Positions 25,591-34,902 of a stretch of 64,000 bases of DNA are shown here, piece after piece. The translations under genes were made by a program, and so were the position numbers. Each line of letters begins with the position of its first letter. Position 1 is the stretch's first letter. The stretch is taken from contig NZ_JAUSUR010000003.1 in the NCBI RefSeq assembly GCF_030814225.1, positions 372,001 to 436,000 of the forward strand. The letters are read 5' to 3'. The stretch comes from Breznakia pachnodae. GTDB lineage: Bacteria; Bacillota_I; Bacilli_A; Erysipelotrichales; Erysipelotrichaceae. The notes below the pieces were generated by a model. That model was not told the DNA's origin. It saw nothing but the letters and a program-made list of their open reading frames with translations, and made no database searches.

Positions 25591-25892
25591 TTTACTTAAC
25601 TCCTTCAACCTATTTGTAATACAATTTATCACTACTATTATCATATCACGTAATTAAGTAAAATGCGTGATTTTTCTGTGACAGTTTTTTAATGTTTTAT
25701 GTGAAACAAAATATTAAAGATAAGAGAACTTAATAGATAGAATTGTTAAAAATCATGTTGAAATATTAACTGCTTCTGTCACTCATTGTTTGATAATAAA
25801 TTCACATGTTAGAATGTTATTTTTCCCTTTTGTTAAAGGGGAAATGAGAGTATAATAAGTATGGTTAGTTATAAAGGAAAAGAGGTAATTAG
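25591..25892. other. Divergent intergenic region, marR-type gene and pta
   Basis: 302 bases with no gene. It holds the ATCACG/CGTGAT inverted repeat near the regulator and, near pta, the hairpin TTTCCCTTT (25822-25830) / AAAGGGGAAA (25835-25844). That hairpin lies directly upstream of a perfect TATAAT (25851-25856). Confidence 0.6.
25822..25856 (+). promoter_or_regulatory. Promoter of pta with overlapping inverted repeat
   Basis: TATAAT at 25851-25856 has no good -35. The place where a -35 would be is filled by a G/C-containing inverted repeat (25822-25844), a likely operator position. Confidence 0.5.
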
Positions 25893-26858
25893 ATGTTAAC
25901 ATGTATGCTTGATAAGATTAATGGTAAGAATGTGCGTATTGTATTCCCGGAAGGAACAGATGATCGAATTCTGGAAGCAGCATTAAGACTGCACAAAGAA
26001 GAGATTTTAGTTCCTGTTTTGTTAGGAAACAAGGATGAAGTTAAGGCAAAGGCTGATGAACTAGGATTTAATATTGAAGGGATTGAAATTGTAGATCCAC
26101 TGACGTATGAAAATATTGATGATATGGTTCAAAAAATGGTTGTTCTTAGAAAAGGGAAAATGGATGCAGACCAATGTCGAGAAGCATTAAAGAAAACAAA
26201 CTACTTTGGAACAATGCTTGTAGCAGAAGGACTTGCTGATGGTCTTGTTGGAGGAGCTACGTATTCAACTGCGGATACAGTACGTCCAGCACTTCAGTTA
26301 GTAAAAACAAAACCTACATCAAACATTGTATCAAGTGCATTTATTATGGCACGTGGACAAGAAAAATATGTAATGGGTGATTGTGCAATCAACATTATGC
26401 CAAGTGAAGATGACTTGGTGGAAATTGCAATTGAAACAGCAAACACAGCTAGAGTGTTTGGGGTAGAACCAATTGTAGGGATGTTGTCATACTCAACACT
26501 AGGATCTGGTAAAGGTGAAGCAGTTGATAAGGTTAGAAATGCAACAGAACGTTTAAAAACAATGAAAGTTGATTTTGCAGTAGATGGAGAATTCCAGTTT
26601 GATGCAGCAATCTCACCAACAGTTGCTCAAACCAAAGCAAAGGATTCAGATGTTGCAGGTAAATGTAATACATTTATCTTCCCAAATATTGAAGCAGGAA
26701 ATATTGGATATAAAATTGCACAACGTCTGGGAGGTTTTGAAGCATGTGGACCAATCCTTCAGGGATTGAATGCTCCAATCAATGATTTAAGCCGTGGATG
26801 TAATGCAGAAGAGGTATATAAAGTAGCAATTATTACAGCTGCTCAAAAATTTATTTAA
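25893..26858 (+). CDS. pta: Phosphate acetyltransferase
   Basis: 321 residues, the short form of Pta without the N-terminal DRTGG region. It starts with the family pattern RIVFPEGTDDRILEAA and carries GLVGGATYSTADTVRPALQ and the C-terminal GPILQGLNAPINDLSRGC. It converts acetyl-CoA and phosphate to acetyl phosphate, which acetate kinase uses to make ATP in fermentation; ackA is not in this window. AGAGGT precedes the ATG. Confidence 0.95.
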   Translation: MLTCMLDKINGKNVRIVFPEGTDDRILEAALRLHKEEILVPVLLGNKDEVKAKADELGFNIEGIEIVDPLTYENIDDMVQKMVVLRKGKMDADQCREALKKTNYFGTMLVAEGLADGLVGGATYSTADTVRPALQLVKTKPTSNIVSSAFIMARGQEKYVMGDCAINIMPSEDDLVEIAIETANTARVFGVEPIVGMLSYSTLGSGKGEAVDKVRNATERLKTMKVDFAVDGEFQFDAAISPTVAQTKAKDSDVAGKCNTFIFPNIEAGNIGYKIAQRLGGFEACGPILQGLNAPINDLSRGCNAEEVYKVAIITAAQKFI

Positions 26859-26866
26859 GTTTTAAG

Positions 26867-26892
26867 AACTTCAGAATTTTCTGAAGTTTTTT
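26867..26892 (+). terminator. Terminator of pta
   Basis: AACTTCAGAA (26867-26876) pairs perfectly with TTCTGAAGTT (26879-26888), then a T-run. Confidence 0.85.
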
Positions 26893-26966
26893 GCTGTTTA
26901 ATGATAAATTGATATTACTTAAGGTTTGTGATACATTTTGAAGGAAGATATAAAAGAGGTATATTA

Positions 26967-27701
26967 ATGAAAACAAAATGGTCTCATCACTTATATTCAT
27001 ATTTAAATAAACAGGATAGTGTTAATTGGAATGTTAGTTTTACGATTAATAATGAAGAATTATATGTGAATACTTCAGAGCGTATTCTTAAAACAATTGA
27101 AACAGCAGATAATAAAATAGCACATGTGTTTTCTGGTGAATATGTAGTAAAAAAAATTCATCTGAATATTACAGATGGTAAAATAATAACTATTGATAAA
27201 AAAGTAAGCTCTTCTATTAATCGAAAAACAACTAAAATAATATCTCCTGATTCCAAGCATTATTACTTTGATGAGTATGATGTGTTTATGTCTGCAAAGT
27301 GGACAATGTCTTGCCGAAACGTAAAGACAGATGAAATCATATGGAATCGAAATATTCGACATTGGCTATATACAGAGGTAGAACATAAAAGTGGAATTTT
27401 ATATTTTAGTACACAAGGGAATGGAGGTCTTTTCTATGCATTGTGTTTGGCGACAGGGGAGATACTATTTTCTTATTCAAATAGTGCTGTTGAATACTAT
27501 TGGATAAAAGATAACATTTTAATATGTGATAAAAATCAATATTGGATTCTAATTGATAAACAAAATGGATTCGTAATTGATAAATGTCCAGTACCAGGAG
27601 ATTTGTTATATGTAAATGATAATTATATTTATCTTTTATATAAAAAGTATAATCGTTCAAATAGAACGTATGAGTCAAATTTATGTTGTATAGAATTATA
27701 A
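26967..27701 (+). CDS. Unknown protein with beta-propeller-like repeats
   Basis: 244 residues from ATG 26967 (AGAGGT 6 bases upstream). I do not recognise a family with confidence. The sequence alternates short strands with turn motifs such as DEIIWNRNI, LATGEILFSY and DKQNGFVID, the spacing seen in PQQ-like or WD-type propellers. No signal peptide or membrane segment, so cytoplasmic. It is AT-richer than its neighbours, with many Asn/Ile/Lys codons, and sits alone between terminators, which may hint at recent acquisition. Confidence 0.65.
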   Translation: MKTKWSHHLYSYLNKQDSVNWNVSFTINNEELYVNTSERILKTIETADNKIAHVFSGEYVVKKIHLNITDGKIITIDKKVSSSINRKTTKIISPDSKHYYFDEYDVFMSAKWTMSCRNVKTDEIIWNRNIRHWLYTEVEHKSGILYFSTQGNGGLFYALCLATGEILFSYSNSAVEYYWIKDNILICDKNQYWILIDKQNGFVIDKCPVPGDLLYVNDNYIYLLYKKYNRSNRTYESNLCCIEL

Positions 27702-27712
27702 TATGTATAAGA

Positions 27713-27748
27713 AAATATCTTTAAAATTTAAAAAGATATTTTTTTTGT
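27713..27748 (+). terminator. Terminator of the unknown propeller-like gene
   Basis: AAATATCTTT (27713-27722) pairs with AAAGATATTT (27732-27741), followed by T8 and more T-rich sequence. Confidence 0.75.
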
Positions 27749-27755
27749 TTTTTTG

Positions 27756-27784
27756 TGAACGATTTAGAAAAAAAATACGACTAA
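27756..27784 (+). promoter_or_regulatory. ECF-type promoter TGAAC-N17-CGACTAA upstream of glgC
   Basis: TGAAC at 27756-27760 and CGACTAA at 27778-27784, separated by 17 AT-rich bases. It is the same 12 bases and spacing found before both membrane-tethered sigma genes. It lies right after a terminator and 182 bases upstream of glgC with nothing else in between, so it would give glgCDA a leader of about 175 bases. Confidence 0.65.
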
Positions 27785-27966
27785 TGTTTGGAAACAAGGC
27801 AAACTACCAAGAAAAATATGGTACTTTTTTCACTACTACATAGGGTCATTGCAGAAAATTCCATTTATTGACCGAAAACGACATGATTTCATTTGAGTGC
27901 GTGGCAATTGTAGTGAGAACGTAGTATATTTAAGGTAGATATTAAACGCACGAAGGGGGAAGACAC

Positions 27967-29136
27967 ATGAGAGCTAATAATATGATTGCAATGATTCTGG
28001 CTGGTGGTAGAGGTTCAAGACTTCACGCACTAACGGATAAAGTTGCAAAGCCTGCAGTTCACTTTGGTGGGAAGTATCGTATCATCGATTTTCCATTAAG
28101 TAACTGTGCCAATTCCAACATTGATATTGTTGGAGTTCTGACTCAATACGAGTCAATTTTACTGAATGCCTATGCTAGTCAGGGGCAACGTTGGGGGTTA
28201 GATACCTTCGATAGTGGGGTATATGTATTACCACCACGAGAAAAAGCAGATTCTGATTTAGACGTGTATCGTGGTACTGCTGATGCGATTACACAAAACA
28301 TTGATTTTCTTGATCAATATAATCCAGAATATGTTTTAATTTTATCCGGTGACCATATCTACAAAATGAACTATGAAGAAATGCTTCGTTATCACCGTAA
28401 GATGAAAGCAGATGCAACAATTGCGGTTTTAGAAGTAGATATAAAGGAAGCCAGTCGTTTTGGAATCATGAATACCGACAGTGAACAACGAATTGTTGAG
28501 TTTGAAGAAAAACCAGAAAAGCCAAAAAGTAATCTGGCAAGTATGGGGATTTACATCTTTGATTGGAAACTACTACGTAAGAAACTGATTGATGATGCGA
28601 AAGACAAACAGTCAAGTCATGATTTTGGAAAGGATATCATTCCAAACTTATTGGATGAACATAAGCGTCTATATGCTTATACATACAATGGATATTGGAA
28701 GGATGTAGGAACCATTGATTCCCTATGGGAAGCAAATATGGATCTGCTCTACAAGAATGATGAAATAAATTTAAATGATCCAGACTGGAAAATTTATACG
28801 GAGGATACTCCTTCGGTTCCACAATACATCAGTGAAACTGGTGAAGTTATTCACTCTTATGTAAATCAGGGGTGTATGATTGAAGGAAAAGTAGAACGTT
28901 CAGTTTTATTCAATGGAGTAAAAGTTGGCGTTGGCGCAAAAGTAACGGATGCTGTATTAATGCCAGGTGTTGAGATTGGTGAGAATGCAGTGGTAAATCG
29001 TTGCATTATTGCAGAAGGAGTAAAAGTTGGTGCGAATACAAAGGCAGGAAATGCAAAAGCAGAGCATATTGAGCTTATTTCCCAAAATGTAAAAAGTGAC
29101 AATAAAAAGAAGAAAGGGGGAGTGAACAATGTGTAA
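27967..29136 (+). CDS. glgC: Glucose-1-phosphate adenylyltransferase, catalytic subunit
   Basis: 389 residues. Nucleotidyltransferase signature [12 protein letters not shown] near the N-terminus, then [27 protein letters not shown], the GDHIYKMNY metal site and FEEKPEKPK. The C-terminal left-handed beta-helix (about 290-370) has the hexapeptide-type repeats. Makes ADP-glucose, the committed step of glycogen synthesis. AAGGGGG lies before the ATG. It overlaps glgD by 8 bases. Confidence 0.96.
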   Translation: MRANNMIAMILAGGRGSRLHALTDKVAKPAVHFGGKYRIIDFPLSNCANSNIDIVGVLTQYESILLNAYASQGQRWGLDTFDSGVYVLPPREKADSDLDVYRGTADAITQNIDFLDQYNPEYVLILSGDHIYKMNYEEMLRYHRKMKADATIAVLEVDIKEASRFGIMNTDSEQRIVEFEEKPEKPKSNLASMGIYIFDWKLLRKKLIDDAKDKQSSHDFGKDIIPNLLDEHKRLYAYTYNGYWKDVGTIDSLWEANMDLLYKNDEINLNDPDWKIYTEDTPSVPQYISETGEVIHSYVNQGCMIEGKVERSVLFNGVKVGVGAKVTDAVLMPGVEIGENAVVNRCIIAEGVKVGANTKAGNAKAEHIELISQNVKSDNKKKKGGVNNV

Positions 29137-30244
29137 TGCATTTGGAGTGCTTGTTTTCTCAGGAAGCAATGTTCATATCGATGGGTTGGAAGACTATCGT
29201 TCAGTTGGTTCTATCTCGCTGTTAGGGAGATATCGTATTATTGATATTCCGTTATCAAATATGACGAACTCAGGAATTGAAACGATTCAGATGTATGTAA
29301 ATCGTAGTCCTAGAAGTATTATTGATCATGTTGGAACTGGTAGACATTACAATATTAACACCAAAAGAGGTGCATTGAATATTATGTTTGGTCCTGATCG
29401 ATCATTATCAAAGTTCTACTTAAATGATATTGCTTCATTTAACTATAACCGAGCTGCAATTGAAGCGATGAACCAGAAGTATGTGGTAGTAACAACGAAC
29501 TTTATGTTGTATAGTGTAGACTTTAATGATGTGATTGAAGAACATCGTCAGACAGGTGCTGATATCAGTGTACTCTACAAGAGTGTAGATGATGCGAAAA
29601 CTAATTTTATTAATTGTGATACATTGCATTTAAATAAGCAAAAAGGTGTATTGTCGATTGATCGTAATCAGGGAAATACCAAAACAAAAAATATTTCATT
29701 AGAAACATATGTAATGAGTAAAGATATTTTCTTGGCAATGATTGATCAGGCAGTTCATACAAGTTCATTATATTGGATGCGTGATATTCTAAATGATGCA
29801 GCTAGTTACTTAGATATTCGTGGTTACCAATATCGTGGATACCTTGCAGCAATCAATTCATTTGAATCTTATTATCGCTGCAATATGGAGTTATTAAATC
29901 CAAAAGTTCGTTCTCGCTTATTTAAGGAAGAATGGCCAATTTACACAAAGACAAATGATTCTTCGCCTACTCATTATTTTGAGACAGGTAGTGCAACTAG
30001 TTCTATCGTATCGAATGGATGTTGTATTGAAGGTCGTATTGAAAATAGTGTAATCGGACGTGGATGCTTTATTAAAAAGGGCGCGATTGTTAAAAATAGT
30101 ATCATTTTCCCAGGTAGTGTTATTGGAGAAGATGTAAAATTGAATAATGTAGTTGTCGACAAACGTGTTGAAATTAATCAGGTGAAGGATGTAAAAGGAA
30201 CAGATGAACATCCGGCATATGTTCGACGAAACGATCGGATTTAG
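29129..30244 (+). CDS. glgD: GlgD, regulatory/partner subunit of ADP-glucose pyrophosphorylase
   Basis: 371 residues, homologous to GlgC but without the intact AGGRGSRL catalytic loop at the N-terminus (it reads [19 protein letters not shown]). It keeps the [12 protein letters not shown] and left-handed helix parts. In Firmicutes GlgD pairs with GlgC and tunes activity. AAAGGGGGAG lies inside glgC, and translation is coupled by overlap. Confidence 0.94.
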   Translation: MCNAFGVLVFSGSNVHIDGLEDYRSVGSISLLGRYRIIDIPLSNMTNSGIETIQMYVNRSPRSIIDHVGTGRHYNINTKRGALNIMFGPDRSLSKFYLNDIASFNYNRAAIEAMNQKYVVVTTNFMLYSVDFNDVIEEHRQTGADISVLYKSVDDAKTNFINCDTLHLNKQKGVLSIDRNQGNTKTKNISLETYVMSKDIFLAMIDQAVHTSSLYWMRDILNDAASYLDIRGYQYRGYLAAINSFESYYRCNMELLNPKVRSRLFKEEWPIYTKTNDSSPTHYFETGSATSSIVSNGCCIEGRIENSVIGRGCFIKKGAIVKNSIIFPGSVIGEDVKLNNVVVDKRVEINQVKDVKGTDEHPAYVRRNDRI

Positions 30245-30255
30245 GTGGTGATGCT

Positions 30256-31689
30256 ATGAAACAAATATTATTTGTAGCAGCAGAAGGATTACCGTATGTG
30301 AAAAGTGGTGGTCTTGCAGATGTGATTGGATCTTTACCAAAAGCCTTGCAGCATCAAGGTGCAGAGGTAAGAGTCATTATCCCCCTATATCTGCAGATAG
30401 CTAAGAAGCATCGTAAGGAGTTTAAATTCGTAGTTGAGTATACCGTTAATATTAATTATCAGGAAGTACCTGTTAGAGTATATCAGGGTGAACATCAAGG
30501 TATTACCTATTACTTTGTGGAACACCAGGGATACTTTGAAAGGGGTGTTTTATACGGCTACGATGATGATGGCGAACGCTTTGCATATTTCCAGAAAGCA
30601 GTACTAGAATTACTTAATCAGTTGGATTATTTTCCTGATATTCTTCACTGTCATGACTGGCATACAGGAATGATTCCGGTAATGTGCAAAGAGAATTATC
30701 AAAATGATAAACGTTATCATAATATCTATCATGTGTATACGATTCATAATCTTGCTTATCAGGGGAATTTCTCTCGTGATATGCTAGACAGTTGTTTAGG
30801 TTTAGATATGAGTTTATATGACAATGGAAATGTTCGCTTTGATACAGGTATCAGTTTTATGAAGAGTGGAATCGTCTATGCGGATCAGGTGACAACAGTA
30901 TCGCCAAATTATGCGCAGGAAATTCTGACTTCTGAGTATGGTGAACATCTGGAGCATGTACTTCAGATGCGGGCGCATAATTTAACTGGTATTGTAAATG
31001 GTATTGATACCGATGAATGGAATCCAAAAGATGATAAGTTTATTCCTTGTCACTACAATAAAGTAAGTGTGTTCAAGTGTAAGAGTGAAAACAAACTTGC
31101 TCTGCAAAAAGAGTTAGGCTTAAAACAGGATAAAGATATATTCTTACTTGGTTTAGTTACCAGACTTACAGATCAAAAAGGTCTTAACTTAGTTCTTGAA
31201 CAAATGAAGTGGATGATTGAAGCAAATATGCAGGTAGTGATTCTTGGTAGTGGTGATGGTTATATTGAAGATGAATTCAGAGCAGTAGAGGCTGGTAATA
31301 AAGGGAAGTTTGTATTCTATTGTGGATATAATGAAATTCTAGCTCATCAGATTTATGCAGCTTCTGATGGATTCTTAATGCCATCAAGATTTGAACCATG
31401 TGGAATATCACAGTTAATCTCACTTCGTTATGGTACGCTTCCTCTAGTTCGTGAAACTGGTGGATTAAAAGATACCGTTATTCCATATAATGAATTTACT
31501 GGTGAAGGTACTGGTTTCTCATTTGCTAATTTCAGTGGCTGGGAAATGATGGAGTGTATTCATCGAGCACTGTATGTTTACTATGAAAAACCGAAAGCTT
31601 TTCGTCAGTTGATGAGACAGGCAATGAATGTTGATGTCAGCTGGGAAGTAAGTGCAAAAGAGTATATGCAACTCTATAATCAAAAATAA
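30256..31689 (+). CDS. glgA: Glycogen synthase (ADP-glucose, GT5)
   Basis: 477 residues. Begins with the GT5 KSGGLADV motif (K16), followed by CHDWHTGMIPV, the GT-B linker, and in the C-terminal half PSRFEPCGISQLISLRYGTLPLVRETGGLKDTV, which holds the conserved E-x7-E pair. It extends alpha-1,4-glucan chains from ADP-glucose. Last gene of glgCDA; no branching enzyme glgB or phosphorylase glgP is adjacent, unlike many glycogen operons. Confidence 0.96.
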   Translation: MKQILFVAAEGLPYVKSGGLADVIGSLPKALQHQGAEVRVIIPLYLQIAKKHRKEFKFVVEYTVNINYQEVPVRVYQGEHQGITYYFVEHQGYFERGVLYGYDDDGERFAYFQKAVLELLNQLDYFPDILHCHDWHTGMIPVMCKENYQNDKRYHNIYHVYTIHNLAYQGNFSRDMLDSCLGLDMSLYDNGNVRFDTGISFMKSGIVYADQVTTVSPNYAQEILTSEYGEHLEHVLQMRAHNLTGIVNGIDTDEWNPKDDKFIPCHYNKVSVFKCKSENKLALQKELGLKQDKDIFLLGLVTRLTDQKGLNLVLEQMKWMIEANMQVVILGSGDGYIEDEFRAVEAGNKGKFVFYCGYNEILAHQIYAASDGFLMPSRFEPCGISQLISLRYGTLPLVRETGGLKDTVIPYNEFTGEGTGFSFANFSGWEMMECIHRALYVYYEKPKAFRQLMRQAMNVDVSWEVSAKEYMQLYNQK

Positions 31690-31703
31690 ATTATAAAGAA
31701 TGA

Positions 31704-31745
31704 AAAGACATCGTGAGTTACTGAAACAAGCGATGTCTTTTTCAG
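31704..31745 (+). terminator. Terminator of glgCDA
   Basis: AAAGACATCG (31704-31713) pairs with CGATGTCTTT (31731-31740) and a T-run follows. Confidence 0.8.
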
Positions 31746-31778
31746 TAACAAGAAAATGTATTTTCATTCGATAAACAG

Positions 31779-31806
31779 TTGACTTCATGAATTAAAGTTT
31801 TATAAT
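31779..31806 (+). promoter_or_regulatory. Housekeeping promoter of guaB
   Basis: TTGACT (31779-31784), 16-base spacer, TATAAT (31801-31806). A near-consensus vegetative promoter 46 bases before the ATG. Confidence 0.75.
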
Positions 31807-31851
31807 ATATACAATTAAATCATGAGAAAAACGTAAGGAGGATTATCATTT

Positions 31852-33360
31852 ATGGCATTTTATTTTAAAGAACCATCACGCACATTCAGTGAATACTTAT
31901 TAGTTCCAGGTTACTCATCACCAGAGTGTACACCAGACAAGGTTTCACTAAAAACCCCACTTGTGAAATTCAAAAAGGGTGAGCAACCAGCAATTACGAT
32001 GAACATTCCAATGGTGAGTGCAATTATGCAATCAGTATCTGGTGAGCGAATGGCAGTTGCGCTTGCAAAAGAAGGAGGAATCTCTTTCATTTACGGTTCG
32101 CAGACGATCGAAGAAGAAGCAGAGATGATTCATAGAGTAAAATTGACAAAAGCAGGATTTGTTCCTAGTGATTCAAATATCAGACCAACCGACACATTAA
32201 GAGATGTTGTTGCACTTAAGAAGAGCACAGGGCATGGTACAATCGCAGTTACTGATGATGGTACAGCAGAAGGTAAAATGGTTGGAATGGTCACTACACG
32301 TGACTACCGTGTGTCTAGAATGAGTTTAGATACAAAAGTTTCTGAATTTATGACACCATATGAAAAGTTAATCTATGGAAAAGATGGAATTAGCTTATCA
32401 GAAGCAAATGATATTATCTGGGATAACAAGTTAAATGCGTTACCAATCATAGATGATAAACAACGTTTAAAATATTTTGTATTTAGAAAAGATTATGATT
32501 CTCATAAAGAAAATCCAAATGAATTATTGGATGACCAAAAACGTTACATTGTAGGAGCTGGTATTAACACCAGAGACTACGCAGAGCGTGTTCCTGCATT
32601 ACTTGCAGCTGGAGCAGATGTATTATGTATTGATTCAAGTGAAGGGTTCTCAGAATGGCAGAAACTAACAATTGAATGGATTCGTGAAAACTATGGAGAT
32701 ACAGTAAAAGTTGGAGCAGGAAACATTGTCGACAGAGATGGATTCCGCTTTCTGGCAGATGCTGGTGCTGACTTTATTAAAGTTGGTATTGGTGGTGGTA
32801 GTATTTGTATCACTCGTGAACAAAAAGGAATTGGACGTGGACAGGCAACTGCATTACAGGAAGTTGCTGCAGCACGTGATGAATACTATGAAGAAACAGG
32901 AATTTATGTTCCTATCTGTAGTGATGGAGGAATTGTTCATGATTACCACATGACACTTGCATTAGCTATGGGATCAGATTTCTTGATGTTAGGACGTTAC
33001 TTCTCAAGATTCGATGAAAGTCCAACAAAGAAAATTAATATGAATGGTACTTATATGAAAGAGTACTGGGGAGAAGGAAGTGCACGTGCACGTAACTGGC
33101 AACGTTATGACGTTGGTGGTGAAGGTGAACTTTCATTTGTGGAAGGTGTAGATTCTTACGTTCCTTACGCAGGTCCATTAAAAGATAACATTGGCTTATC
33201 ATTAAGCAAAGTTAGACATACAATGTGTAACTGTGGTGCATTAAGTATTCCTGAAATGCAGGAAAAAGCAAAAATTACGCTTGTATCTTCTACTAGTATT
33301 GTAGAGGGCGGGGCTCATGATGTAGTTGTTAAAGAGAACAATTACGACCAAAATAAATAA
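31852..33360 (+). CDS. guaB: IMP dehydrogenase
   Basis: 502 residues. A TIM-barrel enzyme split by two CBS domains (about residues 110-220). The active-site loop reads [19 protein letters not shown] with catalytic C319, and the flap region [11 protein letters not shown] is present. It oxidises IMP to XMP for GTP synthesis. The loop differs from the usual GPGSICTTR of the common bacterial type and the flap follows an extended [10 protein letters not shown] segment, so it belongs to a less common IMPDH subgroup. AAGGAGG precedes the start. Confidence 0.95.
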   Translation: MAFYFKEPSRTFSEYLLVPGYSSPECTPDKVSLKTPLVKFKKGEQPAITMNIPMVSAIMQSVSGERMAVALAKEGGISFIYGSQTIEEEAEMIHRVKLTKAGFVPSDSNIRPTDTLRDVVALKKSTGHGTIAVTDDGTAEGKMVGMVTTRDYRVSRMSLDTKVSEFMTPYEKLIYGKDGISLSEANDIIWDNKLNALPIIDDKQRLKYFVFRKDYDSHKENPNELLDDQKRYIVGAGINTRDYAERVPALLAAGADVLCIDSSEGFSEWQKLTIEWIRENYGDTVKVGAGNIVDRDGFRFLADAGADFIKVGIGGGSICITREQKGIGRGQATALQEVAAARDEYYEETGIYVPICSDGGIVHDYHMTLALAMGSDFLMLGRYFSRFDESPTKKINMNGTYMKEYWGEGSARARNWQRYDVGGEGELSFVEGVDSYVPYAGPLKDNIGLSLSKVRHTMCNCGALSIPEMQEKAKITLVSSTSIVEGGAHDVVVKENNYDQNK

Positions 33361-33368
33361 TTCAATTT

Positions 33369-33398
33369 AGAGCTGACAAATAAGTTGGCTCTTTTTTT
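33369..33398 (+). terminator. Terminator of guaB
   Basis: AGAGC (33369-33373) pairs with GCTCT (33388-33392), partly extended by weaker pairs, then T7. Its tail abuts the TGAAC of the next promoter. Confidence 0.65.
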
Positions 33399-33426
33399 GA
33401 ACTCTTTTTTAAATTTTTACGACTAA
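33398..33426 (+). promoter_or_regulatory. ECF-type promoter TGAAC-N17-CGACTAA of the first tethered sigma gene
   Basis: TGAAC at 33398-33402 and CGACTAA at 33420-33426, 17 bases apart, with a T-rich spacer. Layout (AAC-type -35, CG-starting -10, AT-tract spacer) fits ECF sigma promoters and suggests autoregulation. Confidence 0.75.
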
Positions 33427-33499
33427 TTTACGTAATTGACTTGACCTTTTTTAGACAACTGAGGTCATTCTAGTGAAAGAGAAAGACAAGGAGTATCGA

Positions 33500-34840
33500 A
33501 TGGGCAGAAAAATAGATCCAAAATATGTAAAAGCACTGCAGGAAGGCGAGACTGGGGCTTTTAGTGAAATCTATGAATTTTATAAGCAGCCACTGTTTTA
33601 CTTTATCTTATCAAAAGTAAAAAATGTATCGGATGCTGAAGAAGTGTTACAGGAAACTTTTATTAAAGTGTATCGACACATTCATTCTTTAAAATCAACA
33701 GATTCTTTTCATGGTTGGATTTTTTCAATTGCCTATAATGAAGCAAATCGCAGTTTTACAAAAAAACGTGATTTAACAAGTGATGATGAGGAATACAACA
33801 TAGAAGAAGCAGTCGTCGCAAATGATAACCCATCATCTGACATCTACAAGAAAGAAGTGCTAACAGCAATTACAGAAGAACTAGCAAAGCTATCACCCAA
33901 ATATCGGGAAACAGCTGAGATGCGATATCTGGCTGGTTTATCAATCAAAGAAATAGCACAACAGTTAGATGTTGCACCAGGAGTTATTAAAAGTCGCTTA
34001 TACAATGTACGTTCAACGGTAAAACCACGATTAAAAGAACGTGGTTATGAAACCAGATACTTCTCTTTTGCAGGAATACCTTTATTATTACTGTTGATGA
34101 GACAGGTGTGGAAAAACGATACAGTTTCTAAAAACTGTACCAACGAGCTCTATCAGGAATTAGATATTGAGCAGAGGTCTACTACACCAAAGTTTTATCA
34201 TTCCCTTCTAAACGGTAGTCTTATAAAAATAGTAATGGCTGTAATTGTCTTTTCGATTTCATTGACACTAATCTTACGAATGACATTCCCTGATAATCAA
34301 ATCAGAAATTACATTCAGTTTGGTGATAACAGTATAGATACAATTATTGAAAAGTATAGAAATGGAGAACGTGATGGATTTGGAGATATTTCTTATGATC
34401 AAAACCCAACTAGAGAATCAGTTAAAGTAGAAATTGATCTTATTAAAGAGTTGGATGAGCAAGAAATCAAAATCTTATATGTAAAGACTGAACAAGAATT
34501 TGAAATAAGAAATAATCAATTACTCTTTTATGCCCAAGAAAATGGAGAATATGTAGTAGAAACATCTAACTGGAAAGAGCAAATCGTTATTTCCAATATA
34601 GATCCATACACACCTGAAGTTACAGATGCACTTAAATATAATGATAAGGTAGTATTTCGTATCTTGGATGAGCAAAACAAGATTGATTATAAGAATTCTT
34701 ACTTTGAGTATAAAAATCAAACCTATACGTTTACATCTAGCCATCAGATAGATGGTTACTTTGATGGAAAAGCAAAATTAATAATTGTAGATAATACTGG
34801 ACAAAGAAAAGAGTATAACTTTGATTTTTCACTTCAGTAA
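33500..34840 (+). CDS. Membrane-tethered ECF-type sigma factor with extracellular Ig-like domains (copy 1)
   Basis: 446 residues from ATG 33500 (AAGGAG upstream; a GTG at 33473 with GAGGT is an alternative adding 9 residues). Residues about 15-85 form sigma region 2 (DAEEVLQETFIKVYR), and about 120-185 form region 4 with its helix-turn-helix (LSIKEIAQQLDVAPGVIKSRL). A short hydrophobic patch lies near 190-200 and a clear transmembrane helix at about 240-261. The last 180 residues would lie outside and resemble two bacterial Ig-like domains. A sigma factor fused to its own outside domain needs no separate anti-sigma to be membrane-held. It is followed by an LRR surface protein. Confidence 0.88.
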   Translation: MGRKIDPKYVKALQEGETGAFSEIYEFYKQPLFYFILSKVKNVSDAEEVLQETFIKVYRHIHSLKSTDSFHGWIFSIAYNEANRSFTKKRDLTSDDEEYNIEEAVVANDNPSSDIYKKEVLTAITEELAKLSPKYRETAEMRYLAGLSIKEIAQQLDVAPGVIKSRLYNVRSTVKPRLKERGYETRYFSFAGIPLLLLLMRQVWKNDTVSKNCTNELYQELDIEQRSTTPKFYHSLLNGSLIKIVMAVIVFSISLTLILRMTFPDNQIRNYIQFGDNSIDTIIEKYRNGERDGFGDISYDQNPTRESVKVEIDLIKELDEQEIKILYVKTEQEFEIRNNQLLFYAQENGEYVVETSNWKEQIVISNIDPYTPEVTDALKYNDKVVFRILDEQNKIDYKNSYFEYKNQTYTFTSSHQIDGYFDGKAKLIIVDNTGQRKEYNFDFSLQ

Positions 34841-34902
34841 TCATGAAGGGTATACTGAAGAAATTAAAATTATACATAACTAGAATGTTCAAGGAGGAAA
34901 AC

